This document shows positions 44,455 to 55,791 of a stretch of DNA of 64,000 nt, one piece after another. How positions within the stretch are numbered: position 1 is the first letter of the stretch; each line of letters starts with the position of its first letter. This stretch comes from Phialocephala subalpina. Lineage: Eukaryota > Ascomycota > Leotiomycetes > Helotiales > Mollisiaceae. Where the stretch lies: positions 164,822-228,821 of the forward strand of contig FJOG01000040.1 of NCBI GenBank assembly GCA_900073065.1, written 5' to 3'. The translations under genes were made by a program, and so were the position numbers. The notes under the pieces were generated by a model. The model was not told where the DNA came from. It made no database searches and saw only the letters and a program-made list of their open reading frames with translations.

Positions 44455-45636
44455 GGTTTGAGTTTCGGATTTGGAGTCGAGCTTCGGGAGGGGATATCCG
44501 TTGGAGTAGATGGCCGAAGCGAACAGTCATGAAGTAGGGTGCATAGGACAAGCGTTGACAGTCGACTGATTTCTAGAACGTTTGCGAGAGGAAGCACTTC
44601 ATCTTATCTATTAGAATTTATGCTTCCTCTTCCCAACGCAAAGCTGAAACTTCCCCTCCAACTGACCTCAAAACTCGCAACCTCCAACCTTCACGTGGAC
44701 CGCCCTCCTAGAACACACACGAGCTCACTCCCAGGAAGAAGTTCATCTCATATCCTCAATGACTCAGCAAACTGTGGCAGACCTGCCAAACCTGAAACAA
44801 CGTCCGTGATTCGGGACTTGAACTCAAAACTTTGCGACGAGCATCACGTGGAATTCTTAACAGAGCTGCTCATTGGTCGAAGACGTTTCTTGCGACTCGC
44901 AAAGTTTATTCGCAAAGTCAAGCTTCGCAAAGCTAGAGACCTCGTCAGTAGGGTGCTGATTCGAGTTCGTTAGATCGCCACTTTTAAGTTGCGGGGTTCT
45001 GGTATCAAAGCATCTATATTATGATGATGATTTCTCCTCAGATTGGCTTTTCGATTCCCTCGTGCTTTTTCCAATTCTCTAGCATTCATCCCTGTTCCAA
45101 AGTTTCAACAATAACTTCCCAATAATGTTTCTCTATTCAGTCTCCCGTGAGAAGTATCGAGAAGCCGAAGCAAAGCGCCAATGGCGAAAGACCTTCGATC
45201 CAACATACGTGCCTCGCAGGTCGATGCTGAGGTCATCTGTCCAGTTTCCTTGGGCTGGCAAGAGACAGAGTATGGCAAGGGCTCTTTCAATTTTTGGAAG
45301 GCCGGCACCTATGTAAGCGATTTTTTCCATCTGATCTGCGAAACATTGTGCAGGCAACAGCTGATGCGAAATTTATGCAGGATGCCGATTCCAGATCTGC
45401 CAGACCTTCCAGAATATCCAGGATATCCAGAGAAAGTCCATGAGAAGAGGGAAAGTGGGAGTTCGGCACTGTAGGACGCGGGGTTTGCTGCTGGCTTGGA
45501 AGTTTGGATATGATACGGATTGTGAACTGGTTTCGTGGGGCGTTCCCGGCGTTGTCAGTCGGCGTCGTGGTTGAGAAGGAAGGATAAATTGCGGCAGAGT
45601 TTACGTTTGGGACCAGCTTGGAGGGTTCTGGATTAG
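44455..45636. other. Intergenic
   Basis: Plus-strand frames 44539-44973 and 45125-45474 have no recognisable domain; the latter two overlap in different frames. Short TTCGCAAAGT repeats occur around 44890-44930. I cannot support a gene, though a small decayed one is possible. Confidence 0.4.
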
Positions 45637-46136
45637 GGTAGGACTCATGAATTAATGATTGATGAATGAATGATTGAACGATTGGCGAATTATTGTGCGA
45701 TGTGAAAGAAGGTTTGAATCGAGGAGAGTTCGAGATGCAAGCATAAGCCTCCGCTCTCAATTACACAGTCGGAGCAACTGCACCGCCACCGTTTTGTACA
45801 GACATCTCAACATCTGAGTCTTTGGAATCTCCTCTTCTCTGTACAGGCCCGTACTCCTCTCTCTGGGTGTCAATTACAGAACAACCGGTAGGACTCATGA
45901 ATTAATGATTGATGAATGAATGATTGAACGATTGGCGAATTATTGTGCGATGTGAAAGAAGGTTTGAATCGAGGAGAGTTCGAGATGCAAGCATAAGCCT
46001 CCGCTCTCAATTACACAGTCGGAGCAACTGCACCGCCACCGTTTTGTACAGACATCTCAACATCTGAGTCTTTGGAATCTCCTCTTCTCTGTACAGGCCC
46101 GTACTCCTCTCTCTGGGTGTCAATTACAGAACAACC
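45637..46136. repeat. Perfect 250-bp tandem duplication
   Basis: The 250 bases at 45637-45886, beginning GGTAGGACTCATGAATTAAT and ending TTACAGAACAACC, are repeated directly and, as far as I can see by eye, without a single difference at 45887-46136. The unit itself starts with a small ATGAATGAATGATTGA slippage repeat. It has no ORF of its own. The right edge coincides with the last codons of the truncated gene at 46137. Confidence 0.92.
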
Positions 46137-46573
46137 ATCGCAATACGTCTAGTAATTCCACTAGTCGAGTACCCGTAAACAAATTGAAAACCAGTCAGAA
46201 GCAACTCCGTGCTATTCTCCATATCGATGTCCGAGATGTTCTGCGAGAGCATGCCATACGCCATATAGAAATCCTCGGCAGCTTGGGGAGAAACGGATGG
46301 ATCTAAGGTTACCGTCAAATTGACATCTATCCTAAACCTCGCTAAGGCGTCAGTGACGAGGAGTGAAAGCGACAGTCTAAAAGTCCCAAGCCAACCCGCT
46401 ACAGTTGAGGTCTGGTAGATACTTGTGTTGTTCATTTTCGAAATGAAGTTCTGAGCTAGTCTACAAACGGTGTCGTTGGGAGGCATGGCTAGGTTGGCCC
46501 AGTCGACGTCTAATCGACGGACCGAGAACCCACGGCGTCTGATTGACTCGCTAAGGTTGAATAAGTACCATTA
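46124..46573 (-). pseudogene. Fragment of a fungal membrane protein gene
   Basis: A minus-strand frame is open from about 46573 without an ATG until 46486 (FNLSESIRRRGFSVRRLDVD, then PPNDTVCRLAQNFISK). It continues AGWLGTFRLSLSLLVTDALA and LLTGFQFVYGYSTSGITRRI before AMVVL and a stop inside the duplicated 250-bp unit. It resembles the membrane-proximal lumenal part of large fungal transmembrane orphans, which usually end in a further membrane helix right after the GYG/GYS-SG motif. Here that helix is cut off exactly where the tandem duplication begins. Both ends are therefore missing. I treat it as a relic. Confidence 0.55.
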
Positions 46574-47153
46574 AAATGTAAGATCTTAGAATTCTGCTGT
46601 TTCTCGATAGCGTAGTTCGATTTACACGTCTGCCTGATCACAAGAAGTAATCTTAGCATGGTTCTTGACATGGTTGGATCGAGCCTTCGGGAATTGAAAG
46701 ATGGTACAACTATCTAAATCAGAGAATTAATTGCGAAACATTTTGGGAAACCTTCCGATGAGGCGCTCAGAACTGATCCAAAATCCTACTAACCAACGCG
46801 ACCAGCCACTCGGCTTTCTGACACATGCCTTTGGAATGGGACGAGGCTCTGGGTCGGGGGTGCGATTGGGGACAAATTCAAAAAGCAGCGACAGGAAAAT
46901 AAAAGCGTGGAATCGAAGAGCGAGGTTGAAGATGAATTGAAAGGACGAAGAAAAGATGCGAGGACGAGGAGTTCGAGAAAGAGTGATGCGACTTTTGCGC
47001 TAGCGTGGCGTGAAAGCAAGGGCTGCGAAACCCTAAAGTTTAGCGAGCATAGTGCTGAGGAAACAGCTACTCAAAGCCTGAAATGCACTGAAATTATAGC
47101 GTAAAAGCCTGACAGATTTGAGCGAGCCTCTATCCATTCTTCTGTACGCCTCA
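46574..47153. other. Intergenic with a repeat fragment
   Basis: Ordinary non-coding DNA. The stretch 47034-47105 (TTTAGCGAGCA...CTGAAATTATAGCG) resembles sequences near 48345 and 54885, so it is probably a copy of a dispersed repeat. No gene is seen. Confidence 0.5.
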
Positions 47154-48029
47154 TCAAGAACCCTTGTCCCAACAACTGTCGAATGCTTCGGCGTCGAAGG
47201 CCCCGTCGACTGCGTTCGTACCGCCCCAATCATCATCATAATCATTATCGTAGTATCCCATCATATCGTCGTGAGCAATGTCGTCCTCCCACCGGTCAAA
47301 CATGTCTTCCATTGAATATCCTCGACTCTCGGTCGACCCTCCCCAAGGTCCCAACTTCTTCGTATCAGACTGAGGATCGTACTCCGGAGAATGTGCCTCT
47401 ACCACTCTCTCCGCACTCTCATTCATCGCCTTCGCAAGCCAATCGCCCTCCATTCGTGCCAAGTAAAGGGTGTGCAGATCCGGCAGATGCATGACGTCGT
47501 TCGTGCAATATTGGATGGTCTTAGGAGCCATTGGTCGGACATCAAAGATGTTAGCATCCATAATGTTCTTGACGTCCTGCTTCGTCCTAAGCCAACGTTC
47601 CCTCTCCATGAATCCAAGATTCAAATCGAATTGCACACATTTATCCAACCCTCGCACATACTTCCTATCACCGATCCGAGATGCATTTTCAAGAAGTTGA
47701 ATGTCGGTTACACCTGCGAGACCGACGTTGTAAAGTGCCCATAAGGCGTCAGCATCGTTTCGCACGTCCCAGAGATATTTGGGGATGGTGGGGTCTTCGA
47801 GTGGGGTGGTGGTGAACGCTGAGGGACCGAGGGTTAGGATGTCGATTATTCGGACCGATCTTGAGGGATGGATGAGGATAGTGATGAGGGAGATGGTGCC
47901 GTGACGGCTGAGATTATTCCCTTCGAGATCTATGTAGAACGAATCGGAAGGGGATATGGAGGAAAGGAATGCCGAGAGTTCAGTTATAGAGGAGATGAGC
48001 GTTGTTGGCGTCGATGCAGAGGTGTTCAT
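47154..48029 (-). CDS. 3'-5' exonuclease domain protein (EXD1-like)
   Basis: One exon, 291 aa from ATG at 48029 (MNTSASTPTTLISSITELSA); the same frame is open upstream to 48260 but the extension is not family-like. The DnaQ-like 3'-5' exonuclease core is present: FYIDLEGNNLSRHGTISLI (DxE), LWDVRNDADALWALYNVG (second Asp) and TIQYCTNDVMHLPDLH (YxxxD). The layout matches Egalitarian/EXD1-type exonucleases of about 300 aa found in many fungi. The C-terminus is acidic and Asp/Tyr-rich (YYDNDYDDDWGG). These proteins act on RNA or DNA 3' ends; the exact role in fungi is not established. Copies of a dispersed repeat lie on both sides. Confidence 0.85.
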   Translation of the reverse strand: MNTSASTPTTLISSITELSAFLSSISPSDSFYIDLEGNNLSRHGTISLITILIHPSRSVRIIDILTLGPSAFTTTPLEDPTIPKYLWDVRNDADALWALYNVGLAGVTDIQLLENASRIGDRKYVRGLDKCVQFDLNLGFMERERWLRTKQDVKNIMDANIFDVRPMAPKTIQYCTNDVMHLPDLHTLYLARMEGDWLAKAMNESAERVVEAHSPEYDPQSDTKKLGPWGGSTESRGYSMEDMFDRWEDDIAHDDMMGYYDNDYDDDWGGTNAVDGAFDAEAFDSCWDKGS

Positions 48030-49237
48030 GTTGACCGGATTGCAGCGTGAATAAACAAGAGATAGGTGGGATGATGAAGGCTTTGAGAAGGTCTTTGAGA
48101 TGTGACATATCAACGCGGATAAAGAGGGCGTAGAAGCAGGCAGCAGTCCGGATAACAAACAAATTGATTGGCTCTGCGACCCGAGACTTACATGCACTGA
48201 AATGTGGTCAATTTCGCTCAGCCTTGCCTTGGAATGTTCATTTTTTCTCAGTTGCAACAATTCCAGACAACGCTCTCCAGCAGTGCTCAGCTTGTGACTA
48301 CCCCGCTAGCCCGCACTCCCTTTTCCAGCGCATGGAAATTTAGCGAGCAGTAACCTGAATGTCGAATGCATCTGCCTAAAGAGTGCTGAAATTCTAGCGA
48401 TCAAGCCCCTAAACGAAAATCACATTACCAAATTCGACGAACCTCATATGTACTCCCAATGTATAAAATAATCTAGTCAACAATATCTTAAGGTCTAATT
48501 TCAACTGTACGCTTATTGTCAGAATCCTTTTCCCGATCCAGAATTGACACAAAGGTTAGTTAACACTACCAAAAACAACAAAAAAACCCAGTAGTGCCGG
48601 GCTCAAGGTGCGTGACTTCGTCTTTCATAGGGCCTTGTATTTTGCAAATCTTCTTTGAACTCCTTGTCCCGATTTTGAAACCCGATGGAGTTTGTCGGCC
48701 AATAACAAAAAGTGTCTCGATCGCTTTCCCCGGATTATGTCACCAGCTATAGTATCTTCAGGTGCAAAGCCAGTCAAGCCGTTGTCATCAACGAGGACGA
48801 TTTCAGACAGGTGGAGATGTCAATGGTGGGTTTTGCGTAGAATTTGAGCGATGAGCCAAACGTTGTTGTGAACCTCTATCCGGGCATCATCCGATTCTTT
48901 CCATATACCGGAGTCTCCCTAATCCCAAAATATGGAGAGTTTATAGTCAGGAAAGCTCCTCCAGGATTAGCCAACAATGAAATTTCTGCGGCTCTCCAAA
49001 GGCTCCATCATCGGTTTGAGCTTTGTTAATTGAAGATTCATACTAGCCTCACGTATAAGCTGCTCCAAAAAAAGACCATGGGGTATAAAACCCCATTCCC
49101 ACCTGCCCTATAGGAGAAAAGTAAAAACAAGAACAATAGCTTAGACAAGGAAACATACTTTTGAAGTTCAACCCCTTTACCCGCTACCCGGCAAATTTGC
49201 TACCCCTTTTGCCTTCAAACGGTACCCCCTTTTTTCC
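48030..49237. other. Intergenic with a repeat fragment
   Basis: The stretch 48265-48425 contains GCTCTCCAGCAGTGCTCAGC, then TTTAGCGAGCAGTAACCTGA and CTGAAATTCTAGCGATCAAG, each matched near 54590 and 54885. The rest is non-coding, with A-run-rich sequence near 48560-48590. A plus-strand frame at 48844-49029 has no domain. Confidence 0.5.
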
Positions 49238-50620
49238 TTACTTCGCACCCCCAATCCCCGCATAATACAACTTAAAAGCACTCGCCTCCAGCGCAAAAAC
49301 TCCATCATTTCCAATTGTGTTGATCGGTCTCCAGAAACTCTCGTCGAAAAAACTCAACAACCCTTGATACGTATTGAGTCCCGTTGGCTCCGTCACACCC
49401 CACGGATTCCTCAAAACGATATACTCCTTCCCACCTTGGAATGCCCACCCGAGAACCGTATAAGCGTGATTCGCGACGATGTTGGAGCCGCTGTATTGAG
49501 AGCCGGAACCATAGGTCCAAGCTACCATCGGAGTGATGGTTTTGAAACTCAAACTGTTGGCGCGGACAATGGTCCACAGTTGATCAGGGGTACGGGATGA
49601 AGTGTCGTAGTAATATGGCGTCTTTCCCATCAATTGACCACAGGCTTTGGCCGCATCACCGTAGGCGAGAGTGGTGATGTCTGGTTGATCGGTTGTGTTT
49701 TGCGTTGTCCATTTCGCGAATGCTTTCTCGTAGACATCGGGCCAGATCTCGCCGCCTTCGCGGGAACGACAGTATAGGACGTTGTTGGATGAATCGACGA
49801 CGACTGCGTCAGTAGCTTCCACAAGGGCAGAAGGTGCGTCACGGCCACCTGGTTGACTGTAGAATTGGATCGCGTTGGTGTGGCTGGTGTCGTCAGTTCC
49901 GGTGGAGCGGTTTCGCTCGACGATACCGTAGGGATCGGCCCATGCCACGGCCGAGAGAGCTGAGATGAGCCAGCAGTCTGCGAGAGCGCCTTGGACTGGA
50001 TCGTTGTATTGCGTGGAGTCCTTGAAGAATTGACCAATGTCTTTCCAGGTGTATCCCGAAGGTGTCCAGGCGACACTAGTGCCGCTACCAGTGTGAGCTG
50101 TGCTGGAGAGGAGGTCGAAGATAGACTTCGGCATCGACAGATTTGTGATCTTCTTGTTGAGACTTGGTGGTGCTTCGAGTACGAGATTGAGCTTTCCCTT
50201 GTCAAGCCAAGCCTGTTGAACAGGAGAGCTGGCAATGTCCTTGATGCCGAAGTGCTCAAGGTCAGAGACTTTCTTGACACTGCTGAAACTGGGGGTCAAG
50301 CGGTCAACATTTTTGATGAAAGTGATCTCGGCAGGTTTGGCGATCTCCGTGGTACCATTAGGGTTCAGTTTGAGACCTGCATAGATCGGAGAGTTGAACT
50401 TCGGGTCAAAAAGCTCATTGTAGTTGGTTTCCAAAGCATCGGAGACGAGGTTGGCAGTTTTCGGGTCAGACCAGTCGAGCTTTTTGCCGAGAACGACTTC
50501 AGCGAGAGCATAAGGGTTGATGGCTCCTATGTTGAGATTCTTGGGGGCTGGGTCAGAGGCTGGGAGCCCTGTGACAATATCAGGTGCAGTGCCAGAGACT
50601 GTTTGAGCAGGAGCAGCCAT
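49238..50620 (-). CDS. Calpain-family cysteine protease
   Basis: A single 460-aa frame from ATG at 50620 (MAAPAQTVSGTAPDIV). The calpain (C2) catalytic residues are visible: Cys in VQGALADCWLISALSAVA near residue 220, His in NIVANHAYTVLGWAFQGG near 385, and Asn in YIVLRNPWGVTEPTG near 405. The trailing segment is typical of C2 proteases (LLSFFDESFWRPI). It lacks EF-hands, C2 or MIT domains and the zinc fingers of PalB/Rim13, so it belongs to the small fungal calpain-like group. No signal peptide is seen. Cytosolic regulated proteolysis is likely; substrates are unknown. The gene has no introns and no break. Confidence 0.9.
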   Translation of the reverse strand: MAAPAQTVSGTAPDIVTGLPASDPAPKNLNIGAINPYALAEVVLGKKLDWSDPKTANLVSDALETNYNELFDPKFNSPIYAGLKLNPNGTTEIAKPAEITFIKNVDRLTPSFSSVKKVSDLEHFGIKDIASSPVQQAWLDKGKLNLVLEAPPSLNKKITNLSMPKSIFDLLSSTAHTGSGTSVAWTPSGYTWKDIGQFFKDSTQYNDPVQGALADCWLISALSAVAWADPYGIVERNRSTGTDDTSHTNAIQFYSQPGGRDAPSALVEATDAVVVDSSNNVLYCRSREGGEIWPDVYEKAFAKWTTQNTTDQPDITTLAYGDAAKACGQLMGKTPYYYDTSSRTPDQLWTIVRANSLSFKTITPMVAWTYGSGSQYSGSNIVANHAYTVLGWAFQGGKEYIVLRNPWGVTEPTGLNTYQGLLSFFDESFWRPINTIGNDGVFALEASAFKLYYAGIGGAK

Positions 50621-51503
50621 GTTGAAGTGAAGCTGAGGCTGTCTTAGTGGAAGCGATTGACGAACGTGATTCTAATCTTGTCCTCTGTGAGTTTTAAGGG
50701 GAGAAAGTTTTCCAAGGTGAGATCCTGCTCAAATGCGATTCCTCATGACTTTATACGACTGAATGAGAAGGATTTTGAGTTTCAACTGCTGAGTCATGTG
50801 TCTGGATCGACCTCAGCTCGTGGTGGCATAGTTGCGCCTTGTCAACGGAGATCAAAGGCATAATGCAGATCCATGGTAAAGTGCAGAAACCATCAGTCTT
50901 GGGTATGCGGGCTTTCGGACGATTGTCAGTCAATTACTCGGAATCCACTTTCCGCCTTGATCATTGGCTCCGTGTCTTTTGACATGGCCTGATCCCGACA
51001 GCTCCAACATGACTCCAGCATCCTTCCCCAGCTTTGACACATCATCAAAAGCCACAAACCTGACTTGAAACTTCAAGTCAACCACTCAGGAGATTGTTAA
51101 GCTTGACGTTACACAGTTCGTGTATGTGCCAAGCCATCAAAACGGAAAGCGCCTTCGTGGCTGGGGCTGAAAATGGGATTGGTTGTTCAGCCCTACCATT
51201 AACCTGTGATCACCTGATAATGAGACTTGGTAGTAAGACACTTCTGTGTAACTGGCACACGACCATTCATCCAACTGCCAATCCTTGATCCTAGCGCCTT
51301 CAAAAGTACGCCTTTGCAGCTGCAACGTGCCTTCAGCCCACTACGCCCTTTGTCCCCACCGCCTAGTCCTCCACCTTGAGCGAACCTAGCTAACTACCAA
51401 TCAAAAACGAGTGGGCGATATCCCCCAACCACAGTGCTTATAGTTCTTATGCCATGAATATCCCTCCACCATGCCTCCGTCCTCAGCTTCTTGTTGAGAT
51501 AGC
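50621..51503. other. Intergenic
   Basis: Upstream region of the calpain gene and downstream region of the transporter gene. Short frames on both strands (50657-50863, 51094-51325) have no domain. No repeat or RNA gene seen. Confidence 0.5.
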
Positions 51504-54015
51504 TTACGCGCCCGTGATAGCGTCGACGTCGAGAATGTCAGCCTTCTCAATGATTGGCGGTGGCTTAGCGATCTTCTGTCGGAAAATATGTCGCTTGAAG
51601 AAGTAAGGAAGCCACACAGTCAGCTCATAATTAAGGAAACTCTTCGTTGGGACCGAGAAGACCTCTGCGATAAATCATCAGCGGAAGGGCCACATGAGTC
51701 GAACGGGGGTTTAACTTACGGTCAATCTCTTCTAGGGTGAGCTGCTTAGTCTCTCTGACGAAACAGAAGATCATGAACCAAGCGATAAGGTTGAGCCCAG
51801 CATAGAAACCGACTAGGAATCAGAGTCAGCGAATTTGCCCCGTGGATGAAATCTAGTACGGTCCACTTACAAGCACCAGTTGGAGTCATGACGGTCTGCA
51901 TTCGAGGGAAAGTCAAACTGAGGATACCAGCTATACAAAGCTCTGTTAGTGAGATGTCGATGGATTTCCGGAATTGCTCACCGAAAGTGTTGTTGATGCA
52001 AACGGCCCAAGCCATTCCTTGCTCTCGTTGAATGGTGGGGAACACCTCGGCAGAGTACTGGAAAGCAACTGGTCCTTCTCCCATGGAGTAGGCGATGGTG
52101 AAGAGATATACGAATCTAAGAAATCATCAGTAAAATTCAGAATTGCAAACATCCTTGATAAACTTACAAGACAACCGGTCCAATTTGTTCGCCACGGCTA
52201 CCCGTATGTTTCAGAAGAGACAGACCAGCGGCTAAAAGAAAGATGCACATGAGGGGAAAGGTCTTCAAAGAGGAACGTGTCAGTTATATCCTTGCGCAAA
52301 GCTCGGAGGAACTCACAATCAAAGTCAGGGTTCTTCGACCTTTGGTATCGATGAGGAACAAAGTAGGGATAGTGAACACGACCTGAACGGCACCATAACC
52401 AAGGGACGCGTACAAGGCCTGGGTCGGTGTGTAGCCGACTCTTTCGAAGATAGTTGAGCTGTAGAAAGAGATGACTGCAAGGTGTTAGCGCTAAGCACTG
52501 GAACGAGACGAGAGGCGACTTACTGTTGATACCGCACATCTGCTGAGCAATCATGACAGTCGAGGCACCGTAGTTGGCTCGCCTGATCCTAGGAACTCTG
52601 AAACAGTCCCATAGACGGGAAAAGTAGCCCTCTCCACCTGCCAGCTTAATTTCCTCCTCGTAGATGATGTACGAGTAGTAATAATCCCTTGCAGCGATGA
52701 TGGGGTGAGCACGTAATTGCACCATCGACTGGAAGCCTTGGGCGATCTTTCCATGCTTCATGAGCCCTATGGATAGCTTAGTATGAGATTTGAAGTATGA
52801 TTTGCGAGTCGAGAGGCTGAGGAGCCGAGTGCGCAGTACTCGGGAATAGTTCGGCTCTGAATATCTTTTCAAATAAAGGGCAAGATTTCACTTACAACGA
52901 GGAGACTCAGGACAGAAGAAGATACCAATTCCGAGGATAAAGGACGGAATAAATGCTGAACCGAGTTGGAGACGCCAAGCGATTCTACCGGTGTCTTTGA
53001 CAATAACATTGGCAGCGAAGCCCAAAAAGATGCCTGTGGGCGACGATTAGCAATGTCTCAAGACGAGCACTCAAAAGCAACTCACCGGCCACCACCCAAA
53101 GTTGCCAGAACATGACGAGGGCACCTCGAATTCGAGCCGGGGCCATCTCGGCTGAGTAGATGGGGACCGTTGCGTTCTTTGCACCGATACCGATGCCCAT
53201 GACGAATCGCGCCGCGAACAGTCCTTGCCATGACTTTGCGAAGGCGGAACCAATCGGGGTGGCAGTGAGACAGCAAGCAGTGAGGAAAATCTCGCCTCTT
53301 CGGCCCAAGTAGTGGTTGAGTGGATCGACGATGAAAGCACCACTTTAACAAGATCAATCAAAAAGGTACGGAGTAGAAGTTAAGGAATCCGGGGTAAGAG
53401 GGGTAGGACGGGTAAGCTAGGGGTATGCTCACATAAGACCGGCTGTCAAGAAGATGATGGCATTAATAACTCCCACGATCCATTCATCTCTCCCTTTACC
53501 GGCAATACCAAATTCCTGGGGGAACGACAAATTGGCCCCATTGGATCCAGTTTGATCCCATCCTTGCGTGGCGGCTCCCATGGCACACAGACCAATCGAG
53601 TACCAGAGCATGTAGGGTCCGTGCCATTTGTGGTCCCTCTCGTATATGAGTGCAGCGCGCTCTTGTTCATCGAGCTCGGCAAGCATCTCGAATCTGTCGC
53701 TGTCGCGCGCGACGAGAGCGGCTCGACCAAAGAGAGCGGCGTGCTCAGTCATTCCATGCGACTCGGCAAAAGCTCGGGCATTGGTGGTGGTCTGCTCTTT
53801 GGAGCTGCGCTGTGAGAGTGAAGAGGGTCAGCTCAGCGTCAATGCGGCAGGTTGCGATGCGAAGCTCGAAGTTCGAAGCTCACCTTCAGCGGGTTCTCAA
53901 CGATGTTGAGAGCGACCGATTGGCGGCGAACAGACGCGTCAATCAGCTCCAGCTCGGGAGCCTGAGCCGCATTCTCCTTCTCCTCAGATGCAAGTGCCTT
54001 TTCGTTTTCGGACAT
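51504..54015 (-). CDS. MFS sugar transporter
   Basis: Eleven exons with ten introns of 49-129 nt (exons 53884-54015, 53433-53809, 53086-53342, 52896-53033, 52524-52766, 52317-52474, 52168-52262, 51982-52115, 51871-51930, 51720-51812, 51504-51664) splice to exactly 616 codons, 615 aa. The sugar-porter signatures are present: [87 protein letters not shown] and [14 protein letters not shown]. Twelve membrane segments are expected. A long N-terminal cytosolic part ([38 protein letters not shown]) is typical of one fungal subgroup. Substrate (hexose, disaccharide or quinate-like) cannot be told. All phases agree, so this gene is intact. Confidence 0.92.
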
Positions 54016-54587
54016 GGTATTTGGGAGTGTTGCGATCGCTTAAGTGAGAGTGACAACAGACGCGATGGGTTTTTGATGGCGAGGAGTAGAGAAGAAGCAA
54101 TGGACGAGGACGAGATACCATAGATCAAAACCTGATCACTACTCCACGCGGAGTATCTCATACCGAGATACCAAGCCGCACAAAAGGTATAGATCTGCAC
54201 AGTTCATACCTTGTTTGGGCAAGTAGATACAAGTAACGAGGTGGATACACAGCAACCCTTCAGGCATGTAAGGGCCAGCGTTACGAGTAGCGAGCCAGCT
54301 ATTTCTATAGGGCCTTACAGCAGTCAAAGTGGGTCGAAACTCTGTATTCCGGCAGGACGGCAAGAAGCCAAGAGTTACCCAAGAATTGCCCAGATCTACC
54401 CAAGAGTTACCCCGCAAGCCTACTGACATGGTTTCTGAGGTCATCTCCGTGCTTATTGGGGAGGAATTGTAGCTGTACTTACTTCAATCTTGCGTCTTGG
54501 ATATGGAATATCCAAGTTGGTTCTAAACGTACTTTACTGGGACGAATGAAGGCCACCCCTTTACTTTATTCCGCAATGTTTAGAGCT

Positions 54588-54960
54588 CTCCAATAGTGCT
54601 CAACTTGTGACAACCCCACTTCTCGCTTAGAACTACCCCCCTTTTGAACGCCTGAAAATCAGCTCCCCACGCGGTGTTACAAAAAAGGGCACACCAAAAC
54701 ACAAGAAAGCTAGGAATGTTCGGAACAGTTCAGGAGCTAAGTATGGTCAATAGTAATCTCTCGAGACTATCATTGAAGATTACTCAAGATTCAGAACTGT
54801 TCTGCTTTCCAAAGCAGGCTTGGCTTCGATACCAAGATCTCGGAAACGATTCCTTATCGCTATATTTTTAGGGGTATATTCCCTATAAAGTTAGCGATTA
54901 ACTACCTGAAATTTAGGGAGTATGCGCTAAAAATCTAGCGATAAGCTTATTAGGAACACG
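54588..54960. repeat. Dispersed repeat copy, interrupted
   Basis: The left part GCTCTCCAATAGTGCTCAAC and following CTTGTGACAACCCC match 48275-48315 with a few changes. The right part (GTTAGCGATTAACTACCTGA, then AAATCTAGCGATAAGC and CACGAAAATCG) matches 48345-48420. About 200 bp of unrelated sequence separates them here. This suggests an old element later interrupted. Confidence 0.5.
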
Positions 54961-55179
54961 AAAATCGAAAAATCGCGATTTTCGAAAATTTTAAGAAATT
55001 TATATAAAATTTAATTATTTTATATATTCTTTTAATTTAAATTATTCGCAGTATTAATATTTATAATATTTTAATTTTTAATTTATAAAAAATAAAAATA
55101 ATAAAAAGGATATAAATGTTTTCAAAAACAAATAGGCCAAGAATCGATACTATCGATTCCGGTATCGAAGCCAAGCCTG
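54815..55179. repeat. 19-bp inverted repeat pair
   Basis: CAGGCTTGGCTTCGATACC (54815-54833) recurs as its exact complement at 55161-55179. The 365-bp interval spans an A/T-rich stretch. It could be the ends of a small degraded element, or two copies of one repeat in opposite orientation; no clear target duplication was found. Confidence 0.55.
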
Positions 55180-55791
55180 TTCCAAAGTCTCAGAAAGTGT
55201 AGGACAATCAATGAATTGCCCTGTGAGCCTGTGTCGGTTATTCTGCACACCGCGAGCTCCCTTCACTAAACTTTTAGCGATTAGAAGCCACTCAACGGAA
55301 TTGTCAACGCCGCTACAGTAGTTTCGACGAACCTCATGTTCTAATAAATACAATACTTCCTCAGCCATTCTCTGAACTTGCGCTGCGCAGTCTTTGTCAA
55401 TTCGATAGGACCAATCATAAAGCAACAATTACAAACGACATCTGAGACTCGAGGCTGAACTTGAGAGTGAATTGGTTGGCTGTGGTCCACTATGCTTGCA
55501 TGAGACAGCGCATAAGGCATTCTGGAAGCTGTCCAGAAAGAAAATCCAGCTTTAGCGTCATGAGAAGCTTTCTTCTTCTGACGTATCAAGTCAGCACCGG
55601 TATAAAACAACGAGTCCTGTCTTCGAGCTCTACGCGGCCTTGACAGCGGGAAACTAAGTTGACGTGTAGAAGCAGCATCGTTCCCGCCCAGCTTTCGCGC
55701 AGCCTTGCCTAGGCGCCTTGGTCTCGATTTCAGCGATTACGGAGGAGTCTCGATTGTATTCAGGTCTCGCGACTCAATATATTCTGGCATT

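Larger units (their letters stand above)
54016..55791. other. Repeat-rich intergenic region
   Basis: This holds a repeat-family copy (about 54588-54960), a 19-bp inverted repeat pair (54815-54833 and 55161-55179) and an A/T-rich stretch (about 54965-55130). Near 54360-54415 there is an imperfect short tandem repeat around ACCCAAGAGTTACCC. No gene is supported; short frames near 55150-55610 on the minus strand have no domain. Confidence 0.5.

Noticed and set aside
45125..45474. Two overlapping plus-strand frames (63 and 97 aa)
   Set aside because: No domain, no supporting splice structure; frame usage does not favour either.
49630..50647. Long frames on both strands (216-218 aa) inside the calpain gene
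   Set aside because: Shadows of the calpain frame, which carries the catalytic residues.
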